Below are positions 33,155 through 43,351 of a DNA stretch of 64,000 nucleotides, one piece after another. The translations under genes were made by a program, and so were the position numbers. Location: the NCBI GenBank assembly GCA_016744795.1, contig JADGDR010000009.1, positions 1 through 64,000 on the forward strand, written 5' to 3'. How positions within the stretch are numbered: the first letter of the stretch is position 1; the number at the start of each line of letters is the position of its first letter. Under the pieces are notes generated by a model. The model ran no database searches, was not told where the DNA came from, and was given only the letters and a program-made list of their open reading frames with translations. This DNA comes from Sulfurospirillum sp. (GTDB lineage Bacteria; Campylobacterota; Campylobacteria; Campylobacterales; Sulfurospirillaceae).

Positions 33155-34801
33155 CTACTCTCGCTCATACTTTACTAATTTTCCTTGTCTTAATTTAAAT
33201 ATTTTTTCTTGAATTTTACGTATTGTAAAACTCTTATGTTTATAGTCCATGCTTGAGCTTTTTACTTTTGTCAATTTGGCATTGTAAAAGCCTATTAAAA
33301 AATTAATCATAGAACCGTTAAGTTCGTCTTCATTATATTCTTTTATATCATCATTGAGAAGAATTTTTCTTAGACTAGGGTTCTCTTTATCATTATTGAG
33401 AAGTGCCAAAAGTTCTATATTATGAGTTTTAAACATGCTTTGGTCTATTGTATCTAAAAGTGTATCTATAAAATTGGGCTTGGTTAATAAAGTTTTAATG
33501 ATAGTGAGTTCAAGTATATCTTCAAATACTCTTTTTTGTCCTTGCAGTCTGTTTGATTTATGAGTTTGAACTTTTACTAAGTTTTGGTTTATGTTTAGTG
33601 TTCCTGAAAGTATTCCAGCGTAACTACTAGCAACAGAGCTAGGAAGTGTTTTTAAATATGCACTACCTTCTTCTAAAGCTTTTTGTTTCTCTAATGGATT
33701 ATGTAAGTCATATTTTTTGACTATTTTTTCTATTGCAAATTCTATAAAAGGCTGGGGATTATTAAAAAGTTTGTTAAGTCTTTCATTCTCACCTCGTTGA
33801 ACCATATCAGCAGGATCCATTCCTTCTGTAAAAAGAATGACTCCACCACCAATGCCAACAGTACTTAACATCATAGAAGCTTTGAGTGCTGCTGTAACTC
33901 CTGCATTGTCGCCATCATAGGCTAATATTACTTTGGGATTTCCTCTGCTTATAAGGGGTATATGCTCTTTTGTTAGAGCTGTTCCAAGTGTAGCGACTGC
34001 ATTGGTAAACCCAGCTTGATGAAGCATAATAACATCAAGATAACCCTCAGTTACAATGATTGCTCTATTTTGAAAAACATTATCTTTTGCAAAGTTGTAT
34101 CCATATAAAAGATACGATTTATTAAAGAGTTTTGTTTGCGGTGAGTTGACATATTTGGCTTGATGTCCACTTATGGTTCTGCCTCCAAAACCAACTATCT
34201 TGCCACTAGCTGAACGAATTGGAAAAGTGATTCTTTCTATAAATCTAGCATAGTTTCTTCCGTTATCACCAACTCCGGCAACTCCAGTTTCTACTGCTTC
34301 TGAAATTGTGTATCCACTTGAGCTTAAAAAATTGAGATTTTCAGGAGAACTAGGAGCATAACCAATTTCAAATTTTTCAACGCTAGCTTCACCAATTCCT
34401 CTACTTTTAATGTATTTTAAAGCTTCATTCTTGTGAGCAAGATTTTTTTTAAAGAACATATTTATGTTTTCAAGTAGTTTTCTATCTTCTTTTATTTTAC
34501 CGTCACTAGCCGTATAATCTAGTGAAAAATTGTACATGGAAGCTAGTTTTTCTATGGTTTCAGGGTAGGAGAGTTTCTCGTATTCCATCACAAATTTAAT
34601 GCTATCTCCACCAGCACCACAACTAAAACAGTGGTATATTTGTTTTGAGGGGCTTACGACTAAGCTAGGGTTGCTATCATCATGAAAAGGGCAAACACAT
34701 TTCCAGTTGGCACCATTTTTTTTTAGTTCTATGTAGTGCCCAACTACATCAATAATATCAAGTCTGGTTTTAAGGTTTTCTATGGAATTGTTATCTATCA
34801 T
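33155..34801 (-). CDS. dnaG: DNA primase DnaG
   Basis: 548 residues. CHC2 zinc finger (CVCPFHDDSNPSLVV then IYHCFSCGAGGD, about 35-68), core with RITFPIRS and VGFGGRTI, and Toprim (VTEGYLDVIMLHQAGF, AYDGDNAG). It makes RNA primers for lagging-strand replication. No Shine-Dalgarno is seen, and a minus-strand TATAAT lies only 7-12 bp upstream of the ATG, so the mRNA may be leaderless. A cytochrome-like fragment follows its stop. Confidence 0.96.
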   Translation of the reverse strand: MIDNNSIENLKTRLDIIDVVGHYIELKKNGANWKCVCPFHDDSNPSLVVSPSKQIYHCFSCGAGGDSIKFVMEYEKLSYPETIEKLASMYNFSLDYTASDGKIKEDRKLLENINMFFKKNLAHKNEALKYIKSRGIGEASVEKFEIGYAPSSPENLNFLSSSGYTISEAVETGVAGVGDNGRNYARFIERITFPIRSASGKIVGFGGRTISGHQAKYVNSPQTKLFNKSYLLYGYNFAKDNVFQNRAIIVTEGYLDVIMLHQAGFTNAVATLGTALTKEHIPLISRGNPKVILAYDGDNAGVTAALKASMMLSTVGIGGGVILFTEGMDPADMVQRGENERLNKLFNNPQPFIEFAIEKIVKKYDLHNPLEKQKALEEGSAYLKTLPSSVASSYAGILSGTLNINQNLVKVQTHKSNRLQGQKRVFEDILELTIIKTLLTKPNFIDTLLDTIDQSMFKTHNIELLALLNNDKENPSLRKILLNDDIKEYNEDELNGSMINFLIGFYNAKLTKVKSSSMDYKHKSFTIRKIQEKIFKLRQGKLVKYERE

Positions 34802-34807
34802 AAAGCT

Positions 34808-34829
34808 ATTATACTAAATTCGCTATAAT
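34808..34829. promoter_or_regulatory. Divergent -10 elements for dnaG and the LapB-like gene
   Basis: Minus strand: TATAAT (complement of 34808-34813) near the dnaG ATG. Plus strand: TATAAT at 34824-34829, 32 bp before the ATG at 34856. The two are 10 bp apart, so they may compete. Confidence 0.6.
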
Positions 34830-34855
34830 ATCTCCTTTATGTTAAGGAGGTATTT

Positions 34856-35899
34856 ATGGGTGGTATGTTTTTAGAATATCGAGATCCCATGGTTGGACTT
34901 ATTATTCTTTTTTCTGCTATTTTTGTAATCTCCTTTGTTAACTACTGGTGGGGCGCTTATAAGAATAAAGAGGAAAAAGCAGGGATAAAAGATTTTATAA
35001 AAAGATTTGAAATAGTTAGTGATGAAGGTGAGTTTAAATTACTTTTAAAAGACAAAACAATTCCTCTTGAATCATTGGTACTTTTAGCTCATGGATATGG
35101 TAAAAGTGGAGATTTTGAAAAGGCTATTGGTCTTTATCTTTTAGCACTTGATAGAACAAGAAAAAGAGAAGAAAAAGAGTATATTTTAAGTGAACTTGGT
35201 AAAACTTATTTTAATGCAGGATTTTTAAGAAGAAGTTGTGAAGTTTTTTTAGACTCACTAAAATTACATCCAAGAAATGAAGAGTCTTTAAAACATTTAA
35301 GTGTTAGTTACGAAAAACTAAAAGAGTATGATAGAGCTATAGAAGTACTTGATTCCCTTGAAGAACTTGGTGCTAAAGTAACTAAACAAAAAGATTATCT
35401 CATGGCACTATCAATTAAATATGATTATAAACTAAATAATAAAGAAAAAATAGATAAGTTGACTAGTATGCTTAAAAATGCACCATTTTTACAGAGGAAG
35501 ATTTTTGAGTTGTGGCAGATAACAGGAGAAAAAGTAGATTTAGAACTTTTTGAAACTTTTGACCATAAAAAGCTTTTAGATATGTTGTGGATGGCTGATA
35601 CAAATTGGTTTGATATCTCTACATGTAAAGCTCCATTAGTCCAAGAAATATGCAGCGCAAGAGGTTTAATACAAGCGCAATGCAAAAAATATACATATTT
35701 TGAGTTAGAAGTTTTATCAAATTTGCAATCTGTAGGATATAAAAAAGCATCACTTAATTTTGAATATATATGCAGTGAGTGCAAAAATAGTTTTCCTATA
35801 CACTCTCATAGGTGTCCAAATTGTCAAGCAATAGCATCTGCGAGTATAGAACCAATTATAACAAAAGGGAGCTATGAAGATAGCGTCTCATTTCAATAA
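34856..35899 (+). CDS. LapB/YciM-like TPR protein with zinc ribbon
   Basis: 347 residues. An N-terminal TM helix (about 13-33), TPR-type helical repeats (about 60-260: GDFEKAIGLYLLALDR, AGFLRRSCEVFLDSLKLHP, KEYDRAIEVL) and a C-terminal rubredoxin-like knuckle CSECKNSFPIHSHRCPNC. This order matches LapB/YciM, which controls LPS synthesis in Enterobacteria; the function here is by analogy. A strong AGGAGG is upstream. Confidence 0.8.
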   Translation: MGGMFLEYRDPMVGLIILFSAIFVISFVNYWWGAYKNKEEKAGIKDFIKRFEIVSDEGEFKLLLKDKTIPLESLVLLAHGYGKSGDFEKAIGLYLLALDRTRKREEKEYILSELGKTYFNAGFLRRSCEVFLDSLKLHPRNEESLKHLSVSYEKLKEYDRAIEVLDSLEELGAKVTKQKDYLMALSIKYDYKLNNKEKIDKLTSMLKNAPFLQRKIFELWQITGEKVDLELFETFDHKKLLDMLWMADTNWFDISTCKAPLVQEICSARGLIQAQCKKYTYFELEVLSNLQSVGYKKASLNFEYICSECKNSFPIHSHRCPNCQAIASASIEPIITKGSYEDSVSFQ

Positions 35900-35908
35900 A
35901 GGATACAA

Positions 35909-36589
35909 ATGTCAAAAGAGTTAAATAACCTACAAAAGCGTCTGGATTATCAGTTTGAAAATCAAAATCTGATAATCGAGGCACTTACACATAAGAGCTA
36001 TAAAAAATCTTATAATAACGAAAGATTGGAGTTTTTAGGCGATGCTGTTTTAGACTTGGTAGTAGGAGAGTATCTCTTTTTTAAGTTTACAGATGTTCCT
36101 GAAGGAGATCTTTCAAAACTAAGAGCATCTTTAGTAAATGAAAAAGGTTTTGAAAAATTAGCACGCATATTAAAGTTAGGTGAGTGTATATATCTTTCTA
36201 CCGCAGAAGAAAACAATAATGGCAGAGAAAAACCTTCATTACTCTCAAATGCTTTTGAAGCAGTAATTGGGGCATTATATCTTGAAGCAGGTTTGGAAAA
36301 AGTTCGTTCTATTGTTGTACCTATTTTGGAGTTTGCTTATCCTAAAATTGACTTAGAATCTATTTTTAGAGACTATAAAACTACACTACAAGAGTATACT
36401 CAAGCAAATCAAGGAATAACTCCTGAATATATTATGGAACGTTCATTTGGGCCAGATCATCAAAAAGAGTTTGAAATATCGGTTAATATTCATGGAAAGC
36501 AGATTTCTAAGGCACTTGGGAAAAGTAAAAAAGAGGCTCAACAAAATGCTGCTGAGATAGCATTAGAGATTTTAAGTAAGGCAAAATAA
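35909..36589 (+). CDS. rnc: Ribonuclease III
   Basis: 226 residues. RNase III signature [15 protein letters not shown] (about 38-52), a second acidic cluster ([13 protein letters not shown]) and a C-terminal dsRNA-binding domain (KTTLQEYTQ to [15 protein letters not shown]). It processes rRNA precursors and dsRNA. It starts 9 bp after the TPR gene, and its last base overlaps the aroC start. Confidence 0.97.
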   Translation: MSKELNNLQKRLDYQFENQNLIIEALTHKSYKKSYNNERLEFLGDAVLDLVVGEYLFFKFTDVPEGDLSKLRASLVNEKGFEKLARILKLGECIYLSTAEENNNGREKPSLLSNAFEAVIGALYLEAGLEKVRSIVVPILEFAYPKIDLESIFRDYKTTLQEYTQANQGITPEYIMERSFGPDHQKEFEISVNIHGKQISKALGKSKKEAQQNAAEIALEILSKAK

Positions 36590-37665
36590 TGTCAAATAGT
36601 TTTGGAAAAAAGTTTACTTTTAATACTTTTGGCGAATCACATGGAAAAGCGTTAGGGTGCATAGTAGACGGAGTTCCTGCTGGTCTTGTGATTGATATTG
36701 AGTTTATTCAAAGTGAACTAGATAGAAGAAAACCAGGGCAAAACAAATTTGCAACTTCAAGAAATGAAGGTGACAAAGCAGAAATACTAAGTGGAGTTTT
36801 TGAAGGGTTTAGTACAGGAACGCCAATTGCAATAATTATCTTTAATGAGAATCAAAAGAGCAGAGATTATGAAAATGTAAAAGATATTTTTCGTCCAGGA
36901 CATGCTGATTTTACTTATTTTCATAAGTATGGTTTGAGAGACTATCGTGGTGGAGGCAGAAGTAGTGCAAGAGAGACCGCAGCTCGCGTGGCAGCTGGCG
37001 CGATTGCAAAGCTTATGTTAAAACAACTTGATATACATGTAAAGAGTGGAGTTTGTGAGATTGCTGGTATAAAAGCCCAAAATCTTGATTTTGACAATGT
37101 TCAAAAAAGTATGATATATGCACTTGATAAGAACAAAGAACAAGATTGGAAAGATGCAATTATGGCTGCAAAGAACTCCCATGATTCTGTTGGTGGAGTT
37201 GCTCATATAAAAGTGATAAATGCACCAAAAGGCTTAGGTGAACCCTTATATTATAAGCTAGATGCTCTCTTAGCTGATGGAATGATGGGAATAAATGGGG
37301 TAAAAGCGATAGAAATAGGAGAGGGTTTTAATTGCGTTAGTTTAAGAGGTTCACAAAACAACGATCATATAAAATCTGATGGTTTTGTAACAAATCATAG
37401 TGGTGGAATACTTGGTGGAATTAGCAATGGTGATGATATAGACTTAAGAGTTTATTTTAAACCTACACCATCTATTTTCGTAAATCAAGATACAGTTGAT
37501 ACTTCAAATAAAGAACAAAATTGTGCTTTAAAAGGTAGACATGACCCTTGTATTGCCGTTAGAGGAAGCGTTGTCGCTGAATCTATGGCAGCTATTGTAA
37601 TTGCAGATATGCTTCTTTTATCAATGAGTTCAAAGATGGAAAATGTCAAAAAAGTTTTTTCTTAG
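36589..37665 (+). CDS. aroC: Chorismate synthase
   Basis: 358 residues. Family signatures GESHGKALGCIVDGVPAG (16-33), RDYRGGGRSSARETAARVAAGA and RGRHDP-like GRHDPCIAVRG. It converts EPSP to chorismate with reduced FMN, the last step of the shikimate pathway. Tightly linked to rnc; the 3' end overlaps the next gene by 23 bp. Confidence 0.97.
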   Translation: MSNSFGKKFTFNTFGESHGKALGCIVDGVPAGLVIDIEFIQSELDRRKPGQNKFATSRNEGDKAEILSGVFEGFSTGTPIAIIIFNENQKSRDYENVKDIFRPGHADFTYFHKYGLRDYRGGGRSSARETAARVAAGAIAKLMLKQLDIHVKSGVCEIAGIKAQNLDFDNVQKSMIYALDKNKEQDWKDAIMAAKNSHDSVGGVAHIKVINAPKGLGEPLYYKLDALLADGMMGINGVKAIEIGEGFNCVSLRGSQNNDHIKSDGFVTNHSGGILGGISNGDDIDLRVYFKPTPSIFVNQDTVDTSNKEQNCALKGRHDPCIAVRGSVVAESMAAIVIADMLLLSMSSKMENVKKVFS

Positions 37666-38485
37666 TTTCTTACTTTTTTTTGTTGTTTCTATTGTTCTTG
37701 TTTTTTCAGTAATGGATATGTTTGAAACTAAGAAAATACCAAAAACAGTTTTTAAAAAGAATGAAATTACACAGGGTTACAGATATAGAAAATATCTACA
37801 TGTAGAGAATTTTTATAAAGATATTTCCAAAGATGCAGTAGAAATAGCATTAAAGTATAATGTTCCACCAGCAGCACTTTTAGCTATTGCAGGAGTTGAG
37901 TCTGGATATGGAAGTGGTTATGTAGCTAGAATAACTGGTAACATACTAAGTTTAGGAGCTAAGAGTAATGAAGCAGAGCTTCCTGCTTTATATCTTCCTA
38001 ATCTAAAAGATGATAAATCAAAAATACTTTATGGAAGTATGATTAAGAAGTATGAAGCTAACAGACTTGTTTGGGAAAAAAGACCAAAAAGTTTGAAAAA
38101 AGATTATAGACCAAAAAACCTTGCAGGAAGTTTATTAGAGTTAGATTTTCTAGATAAGCACCCAGGTAAAAAAGCACAAGCCAATTTGGCATGTTTAGAA
38201 GATTTTGCTACTAATTGGATAAGTAAAAATAAAAAGTTTAAACCATTTATCGAAGCTAGAAAAATGTTAGATAAACAAGTGAGTTTACACGGAAAAGATA
38301 TTTTGTTTGATAAAGATTTAAATATTAAGTTCATCTATATGATTAGTGGGAAAAAGAACTCTTTTAACTATAGAAAGACTTGGGCTCCAAAAGTGACAAA
38401 AATTATGAAAAATATAGGCTTAATAGAATTAACAAAAGCTTTACATGTAGAAGATAAAAGTTTTGATGAGTTGTGGGGCAGTTAA
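37643..38485 (+). CDS. Glucosaminidase-family peptidoglycan hydrolase (Bax-like)
   Basis: 280 residues. N-terminal membrane/signal anchor (about 5-26), then a lysozyme-fold glucosaminidase domain with ALLAIAGVESGYGSGY (likely catalytic Glu) and GNILSLGAK. It should act on the glycan strands in the periplasm. It overlaps the aroC 3' end by 23 bp and converges with rnhB (4 bp overlap). Confidence 0.82.
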   Translation: MSKKFFLSFLLFFVVSIVLVFSVMDMFETKKIPKTVFKKNEITQGYRYRKYLHVENFYKDISKDAVEIALKYNVPPAALLAIAGVESGYGSGYVARITGNILSLGAKSNEAELPALYLPNLKDDKSKILYGSMIKKYEANRLVWEKRPKSLKKDYRPKNLAGSLLELDFLDKHPGKKAQANLACLEDFATNWISKNKKFKPFIEARKMLDKQVSLHGKDILFDKDLNIKFIYMISGKKNSFNYRKTWAPKVTKIMKNIGLIELTKALHVEDKSFDELWGS

Positions 38486-39030
38486 AAAAGTGTAGGTTCT
38501 CTTAAGCTTTTAATTTTGAAACTTTTTCTATGGATTTTTGAGTATCCAAACTCTGAAATTTCTTTTACATGTAAAGCTGTTCCATAGCCTTTATGCTTTT
38601 TGAAAGAGTAGTTTGAAAACTCATTACTAATGGTGTACATGTAACGGTCACGACTAACTTTTGCTAAGATACTAGCAGCACTTACTTGGGCTATTTTAGC
38701 ATCTGCTTTTACCATAGTTTCTATGCCACTTACTCCAAAAGAGCTGTTGCCGTCCATAAGAATATCACACTCGCTAAAGTGATCTTTGACAATTTTAATG
38801 GCATACCCTAAGCAATAGCTAAGTCCTTTTTCATCTACCATATTATTATCACAAAAAACTATTTTGTAATCTGAGTTCTCTTTTATAATCTCATATAGGT
38901 ATTCTCTTTTTTTTTCACTCAAAGCTTTAGAATCACCAACTCCATCGATACTGTTTTTTAAAACTACACCTGCTACAACAAGTGGACCGGCAATGCAACC
39001 TCGTCCTGCTTCATCTATGCCACATAACAT
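38482..39030 (-). CDS. rnhB: Ribonuclease HII
   Basis: 182 residues. Starts MLCGIDEAGRGCIAGPL, the diagnostic DEAGRG motif, then DSKALSEKKRE, and a later acidic Asp (ILMDGN). It removes ribonucleotides and RNA primers from DNA. AAGGA is upstream on the minus strand. TTACATGTAA lies both inside the gene (38565) and just upstream (39040). Confidence 0.96.
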   Translation of the reverse strand: MLCGIDEAGRGCIAGPLVVAGVVLKNSIDGVGDSKALSEKKREYLYEIIKENSDYKIVFCDNNMVDEKGLSYCLGYAIKIVKDHFSECDILMDGNSSFGVSGIETMVKADAKIAQVSAASILAKVSRDRYMYTISNEFSNYSFKKHKGYGTALHVKEISEFGYSKIHRKSFKIKSLREPTLF

Positions 39031-39086
39031 ATTTATTCCTTACATGTAAAAGCCTATTTTAATAAAATTTAGCTTAAAATATATCT

Positions 39087-40322
39087 ATGAAAAAATTATC
39101 CTTAGAATTACAAAATGCTCTTGATAAAGAGTTAAATCTTATGAAAAATGATTTTTACTATCAGCAATTGGAAATACAAAGAGATGGTGGTCTTGAGCTA
39201 GTAAGAATGGATGCTGTTTTTGAACCTCTTGATGTTCTAGGAGGAGATAGTTATTCTCTTAGAAAAACTGAAGATGGAAAGGTTATTTTTTTTATTATTG
39301 ATGCGATGGGTAAAGGTATTTCTGCTTCGATTACTGCTGCGACTACAACATCGTTGCTAAATTATATATTTGATCAAATGAATAGGCAGGGAGATTTTGA
39401 GTTTGAAAGATGGATAAAAAGATATATAGATTTTGTAAAAAATGAAATTTTAGACAATGAAATGCTAGCAATTTATTTTGGTATATATGATAGATATAAT
39501 AGTACTTTTGAATATGCCTCTTTTGGTATGCCCTCAGCACTTATTTTTACACATAATAATGAGTTAGTTAAAATCAAAAGTAATAATGCTCCTATAAGTC
39601 AGTATACAGATGGATTTAAAATAGAGACTACAGATGTACGAAGCATAAAAAAAGCACTTTTTTATACAGATGGATTATGCGAAAATATTCTTGAAAATGA
39701 TAAGTTTTATAAAGATAAGATGTATGAAGATTTTATAGACTCTGAAAATATCGTAGATTTTTCTAAAAAAGTAAAGAATAGTATAATAACTAAAGATGAT
39801 GATATTTTGTATTTTTATATAGATACTCTTAAGTATAACTGTGAATTTATAACAAAGTCTGTCAACCCAAATTCTGGTGATATAAACGATTTAATTTACG
39901 AAATAAGTCAGTATTTCAAGAAAAATGGAGCACAGCCAAAAGAGATGTCAGAGCTTTCATTAGCACTTAGTGAGCTTATGATGAATGCCTTAGAACATGG
40001 TGTTTTTGGCATAGATAGAAGTACAAAAAATAGATTAATTGAAAATGGAAAATATGATGCTCTTTTAAAAGAGATGCAAATAAAGTTTAAAGAAAGAAAG
40101 ATTGAAGTCAGTTATGCCATAAAGCAAGAGGGTGATTCAAAAATTTTGATAGCTATCATAAAAGATGGTGGAGATGGTTTTGATACAAGAACTTTACGTA
40201 AACTAGAGACCAACCCACAAAACTTTAATGGTAGAGGAATAATGATAATAAAAAAACTACTTGACAGATTTTACTACAATGAAAAAGGCAATACAATAAC
40301 AATACGAAAATTTTTAAATTGA
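39087..40322 (+). CDS. SpoIIE-type phosphatase fused to an anti-sigma-like kinase domain
   Basis: 411 residues. Residues about 30-240 form a PP2C/SpoIIE phosphatase with LGGDSYSL and FIIDAMGKGISA (metal-binding Asp) and FYTDGLCEN. Residues about 265-411 form a HATPase_c/RsbW-like domain with LALSELMMNALEHGVFG and NGRGIMII. This fusion is typical of partner-switching regulators acting on STAS proteins. TAAAAT at 39075-39080 ends 7 bp before the ATG and there is no Shine-Dalgarno, so it may be leaderless. Confidence 0.86.
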   Translation: MKKLSLELQNALDKELNLMKNDFYYQQLEIQRDGGLELVRMDAVFEPLDVLGGDSYSLRKTEDGKVIFFIIDAMGKGISASITAATTTSLLNYIFDQMNRQGDFEFERWIKRYIDFVKNEILDNEMLAIYFGIYDRYNSTFEYASFGMPSALIFTHNNELVKIKSNNAPISQYTDGFKIETTDVRSIKKALFYTDGLCENILENDKFYKDKMYEDFIDSENIVDFSKKVKNSIITKDDDILYFYIDTLKYNCEFITKSVNPNSGDINDLIYEISQYFKKNGAQPKEMSELSLALSELMMNALEHGVFGIDRSTKNRLIENGKYDALLKEMQIKFKERKIEVSYAIKQEGDSKILIAIIKDGGDGFDTRTLRKLETNPQNFNGRGIMIIKKLLDRFYYNEKGNTITIRKFLN

Positions 40323-40334
40323 TATATATAAATA

Positions 40335-41399
40335 TTAATCTTGCAAAGCCCAATCCCAAAAAGGAATGATAGTACATTTTGTATTTTTAAGCCAAAATTC
40401 TCCTTCGTTACCTACGGTTACTATATCTATTTTTTTAATCTTTAACTCCTTTACATGTAAGAGTATTTTTTGAAGTTTTAGTTTTATCATCTCTTGGGGT
40501 AAAAAAGGAATACAAAGAACTCCATAGTTTTTTTCTGGCATATATAGGTCTATGTTGTCACTATAATAGATTTTATATCCCTTTTTCATAAGTTCTAGGA
40601 AAACCATATTTTCAAATCTTTTTAGAAATTCTTTTTTAAAAGTAAGTGCATTTTTAAGTGCAAAATCTATTAGAAATAGCTTTTTATTTGATTTTGGTGA
40701 ACAATATTTCTCTACTAAAAAGAGCATTTTATCATTTTCAAGTTTTTTTACTTTTTTATATAAAGAGTCTTTTGAAATTTTTATTGTGGATTTTAATTGG
40801 TTATATATTTGAAAAAGAGATACCTTTGAACTCTGTGCTTCACTAAATTTTTTAAATATCTCAAACTCTGTAGCATCACTTATCATTACATGTAACATCT
40901 CTTGCATAGACCAGTGTACACTGTTTGTTGAGTTTAGTATGACTTGGGGATATGAGCCAGTATTTCCATAGATTTGAAAAATATGTTCAATATTTGAGTG
41001 TCTAGCATCAAATGAGATAAACTCTTCAAAATCAAGTGGATAGAGTGTAAGAGTCTCAAACCCTTCAATATTTTCTTTACATGTAAGTATGATTTCCTCA
41101 ACATTAGGCAGGGCAAAACTGTTATCAAAATTTTCAATTATCAAGATTTTTATAGGTTTAGTATTAATAAAGTTACTTAAATTTTTTGCTACAACTTTTT
41201 TATCAACTCTTGTGTCTTTTAAATTTATGTAGAGTATCTCTTCTTGTGTAAAGTTTGAAAGATAATCAATTATCAAAGATGTCTTGCCACTCTTTTTTAC
41301 TCCATTAATAAGAGTTTTCTTTGAATTTATTGATAGTTTTCGCTCATAATAATGATTGTTTTTATGTTTTATATCGTAAAGATTTTCTAAAATTTCCAT
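40335..41399 (-). CDS. AAA-type ATPase (DUF4143-like)
   Basis: 354 residues. Walker A NGVKKSGKTSLI (32-43), Walker B ILIIENFDN (about 104-112), then a helical lid and a C-terminal part with LIDFALKNALTFKKEF resembling DUF4143/AAA_14 ATPases. No neighbouring partner gene is visible, and the role of this family is poorly defined. It carries three copies of TTACATGTAA (40451, 40886, 41077), the densest cluster in the window. Confidence 0.7.
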   Translation of the reverse strand: MEILENLYDIKHKNNHYYERKLSINSKKTLINGVKKSGKTSLIIDYLSNFTQEEILYINLKDTRVDKKVVAKNLSNFINTKPIKILIIENFDNSFALPNVEEIILTCKENIEGFETLTLYPLDFEEFISFDARHSNIEHIFQIYGNTGSYPQVILNSTNSVHWSMQEMLHVMISDATEFEIFKKFSEAQSSKVSLFQIYNQLKSTIKISKDSLYKKVKKLENDKMLFLVEKYCSPKSNKKLFLIDFALKNALTFKKEFLKRFENMVFLELMKKGYKIYYSDNIDLYMPEKNYGVLCIPFLPQEMIKLKLQKILLHVKELKIKKIDIVTVGNEGEFWLKNTKCTIIPFWDWALQD

Positions 41400-41471
41400 A
41401 CGTATATTATATTCTTTTCCTTTTTAAAAGGAAATAAAATGAAACAAAAAATCATAAACTACCCTATATGC

Positions 41472-41500
41472 TTGACTTTTAAGGTAAATTTTAGTAAAAT
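41472..41500 (+). promoter_or_regulatory. Promoter of the ribosomal protein operon
   Basis: TTGACT (41472-41477), a 17-bp spacer and TAAAAT (41495-41500). It is the best sigma-70 match in the window, about 55 bp before rpsJ. Confidence 0.85.
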
Positions 41501-41555
41501 CACGTTCCTTTTAAAGTCATCCTTAGAGGTGACAAGTTCTTTATAGGGGTAATAC

Positions 41556-41867
41556 ATGGAAAAAATTAGACTTAAACTCAAGGCGTATGACCATAGAGTT
41601 TTAGACAGATCTGTTGCAGCAATTATAGAAGCTGTTAAGCGAACTGGAGCTGAAATTAGAGGCCCAATTCCTATGCCGACAAAGATAAAGCGCTATACAG
41701 TGCTTAAATCACCACACGTTAACAAAACATCAAGAGAGCAATTTGAAATGAGAATTCATAGTCGTATGATAGATATCGTATCTGCTACAACTGACACAAT
41801 TGACTCACTTATGAAACTTGACTTAGCGCCAGAGGTGAATGTCGAAGTTAGAGCTATGGGTAAATAG
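41556..41867 (+). CDS. rpsJ: 30S ribosomal protein S10
   Basis: 103 residues, the usual length. S10 core is clear: [15 protein letters not shown], the [17 protein letters not shown] loop and [13 protein letters not shown]. First gene of the S10-spc-alpha block; S10 also serves transcription antitermination with NusB. A 55-nt leader follows the promoter at 41472, with the pairing word CATCCTTAGAGGTG and the weak SD TAGGGG upstream. Confidence 0.98.
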   Translation: MEKIRLKLKAYDHRVLDRSVAAIIEAVKRTGAEIRGPIPMPTKIKRYTVLKSPHVNKTSREQFEMRIHSRMIDIVSATTDTIDSLMKLDLAPEVNVEVRAMGK

Positions 41868-41873
41868 GGGTAT

Positions 41874-42455
41874 ATGATGGAATATATAGTAGAAAAAATC
41901 GGAATGAGCAGAACTATTGCTGTACCCGCTGTTCCTGTTACTCTTTTAAAAGTAGTAGAAGCAAAAGTTTGTGAAGTAGATGAAGCTAAGCGTGCAATCG
42001 TTGCATATGCAAGTGGTAAAAAGATGAATAAAGCAATCGCTGGTCAGCAAAAAAAGTATGACCTAAGTGCAGAGTTTAACCGTTTTGTTACTATGGATGT
42101 TGCAAACGCAGAAGCTGGAACTCTTGACACTGCACCACTAAGTGAAGCAAAAAACTTAAAAGTTTCTTTTAACTCTAAAGGTAGAGGTTTTGCTGGTGTT
42201 ATAAAGCGTCACGGATTTGCTGGAGGACCTGCGAGTCATGGTAGTAGATTCCATAGAACTGGTGGTTCTATTGGTAATGCTGAATGGCCAGGACGTGTTC
42301 AAAAAGGTAGAAAAATGCCAGGACACATGGGTAACGCTAAAGTAACAGTTAAAAATGATATCGTATCTTTTGACGCTGAAAATGGCATTCTAGCGGTTAA
42401 GGGAGCAGTTCCTGGACCAAATGGTGCAATGGGCAGAGTAAGGATTATTAAATGA
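41874..42455 (+). CDS. rplC: 50S ribosomal protein L3
   Basis: 193 residues. L3 signature [19 protein letters not shown] and [16 protein letters not shown], with [10 protein letters not shown]-type loop present as [10 protein letters not shown]. It nucleates early 50S assembly. Two ATGs occur in a row (41874, 41877); either may be used. Its end overlaps rplD by four bases. Confidence 0.98.
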   Translation: MMEYIVEKIGMSRTIAVPAVPVTLLKVVEAKVCEVDEAKRAIVAYASGKKMNKAIAGQQKKYDLSAEFNRFVTMDVANAEAGTLDTAPLSEAKNLKVSFNSKGRGFAGVIKRHGFAGGPASHGSRFHRTGGSIGNAEWPGRVQKGRKMPGHMGNAKVTVKNDIVSFDAENGILAVKGAVPGPNGAMGRVRIIK

Positions 42456-43066
42456 GTAAAGCAATAGTACTTAATGATAAATTTGAAAATTCAGGTGAGT
42501 TAGCTCTTCCTGAAAAATTTGAGGGAATTAACTCTCATAATTTACACATATATGTTAAATCTTACCAAGCAGCTTTACGTGCAAATACAGCTTCAACTAA
42601 AAGTAGAAGTGATGTTAGTGGTGGTGGTAAAAAACCATTTGCACAAAAAGGTGGCGGTAGAGCAAGAGCTGGTAGTAGAACTAACCCTGTATGGGTTGGT
42701 GGTGGTATCGCTTTTGGACCTAGAGCAAATAGAAATTATGATCAAAAAGTAAATAAAAAACAGAAGAGATTAGCATTAGAATTCGCACTAAATGAAAAAG
42801 CATCAAAAGATGCACTTTTTGTAGTTGATTCTATAGCAGTTGAATCTGGAAAAACAAAAGATGCGGCTGCGATTGTAAAATCAATCGGCGCAAGAGATGT
42901 ACTGATAGTAAAAGATTTAATAGATGAGAAAACATTTTTAGCATTTAGAAATGTTCCAACAGCTTATTTAATAGAGTCAAATGAACTAAACGCATATTTA
43001 GCTACAGCATTTTATGCAGTAGTGATAGAAAAATCAGTGCTTGAAACAATAGCAAAAGAGGGCTAA
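42452..43066 (+). CDS. rplD: 50S ribosomal protein L4
   Basis: 204 residues. L4 loop [20 protein letters not shown] and [15 protein letters not shown], which extends into the exit tunnel. In E. coli L4 autoregulates the S10 operon; whether it does here is unknown. Coupled to rplC by ATGA. Confidence 0.98.
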   Translation: MSKAIVLNDKFENSGELALPEKFEGINSHNLHIYVKSYQAALRANTASTKSRSDVSGGGKKPFAQKGGGRARAGSRTNPVWVGGGIAFGPRANRNYDQKVNKKQKRLALEFALNEKASKDALFVVDSIAVESGKTKDAAAIVKSIGARDVLIVKDLIDEKTFLAFRNVPTAYLIESNELNAYLATAFYAVVIEKSVLETIAKEG

Positions 43067-43068
43067 TT

Positions 43069-43350
43069 ATGGCAGATATAACAGATATCAAAGCAATACT
43101 TTATACAGAAAAGAGCTTAAGCCTTCAAGAGAATGGTACAGTAGTTATTCAGACTTCAACAAGAATGACTAAAAACCGTCTTAAAGAGGTGCTTAAAGAG
43201 TACTTTGGCTTCACTCCTCTAAAAGTTAACTCAATGAGAGTTTTGGGAAAAGTGAAGAGATTTAAAGGTGTTCAAGGTAAACGTAACGATACTAAAAAGT
43301 TTTACGTACAATTACCTGATGGCGCTCAACTAGAAAATATAGGAGCATAA
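43069..43350 (+). CDS. rplW: 50S ribosomal protein L23
   Basis: 93 residues. L23 landmarks are [14 protein letters not shown] at the N-terminus and [15 protein letters not shown]. It lines the tunnel exit and docks SRP and trigger factor. Two bp after rplD. Confidence 0.97.
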   Translation: MADITDIKAILYTEKSLSLQENGTVVIQTSTRMTKNRLKEVLKEYFGFTPLKVNSMRVLGKVKRFKGVQGKRNDTKKFYVQLPDGAQLENIGA

Positions 43351-43351
43351 T

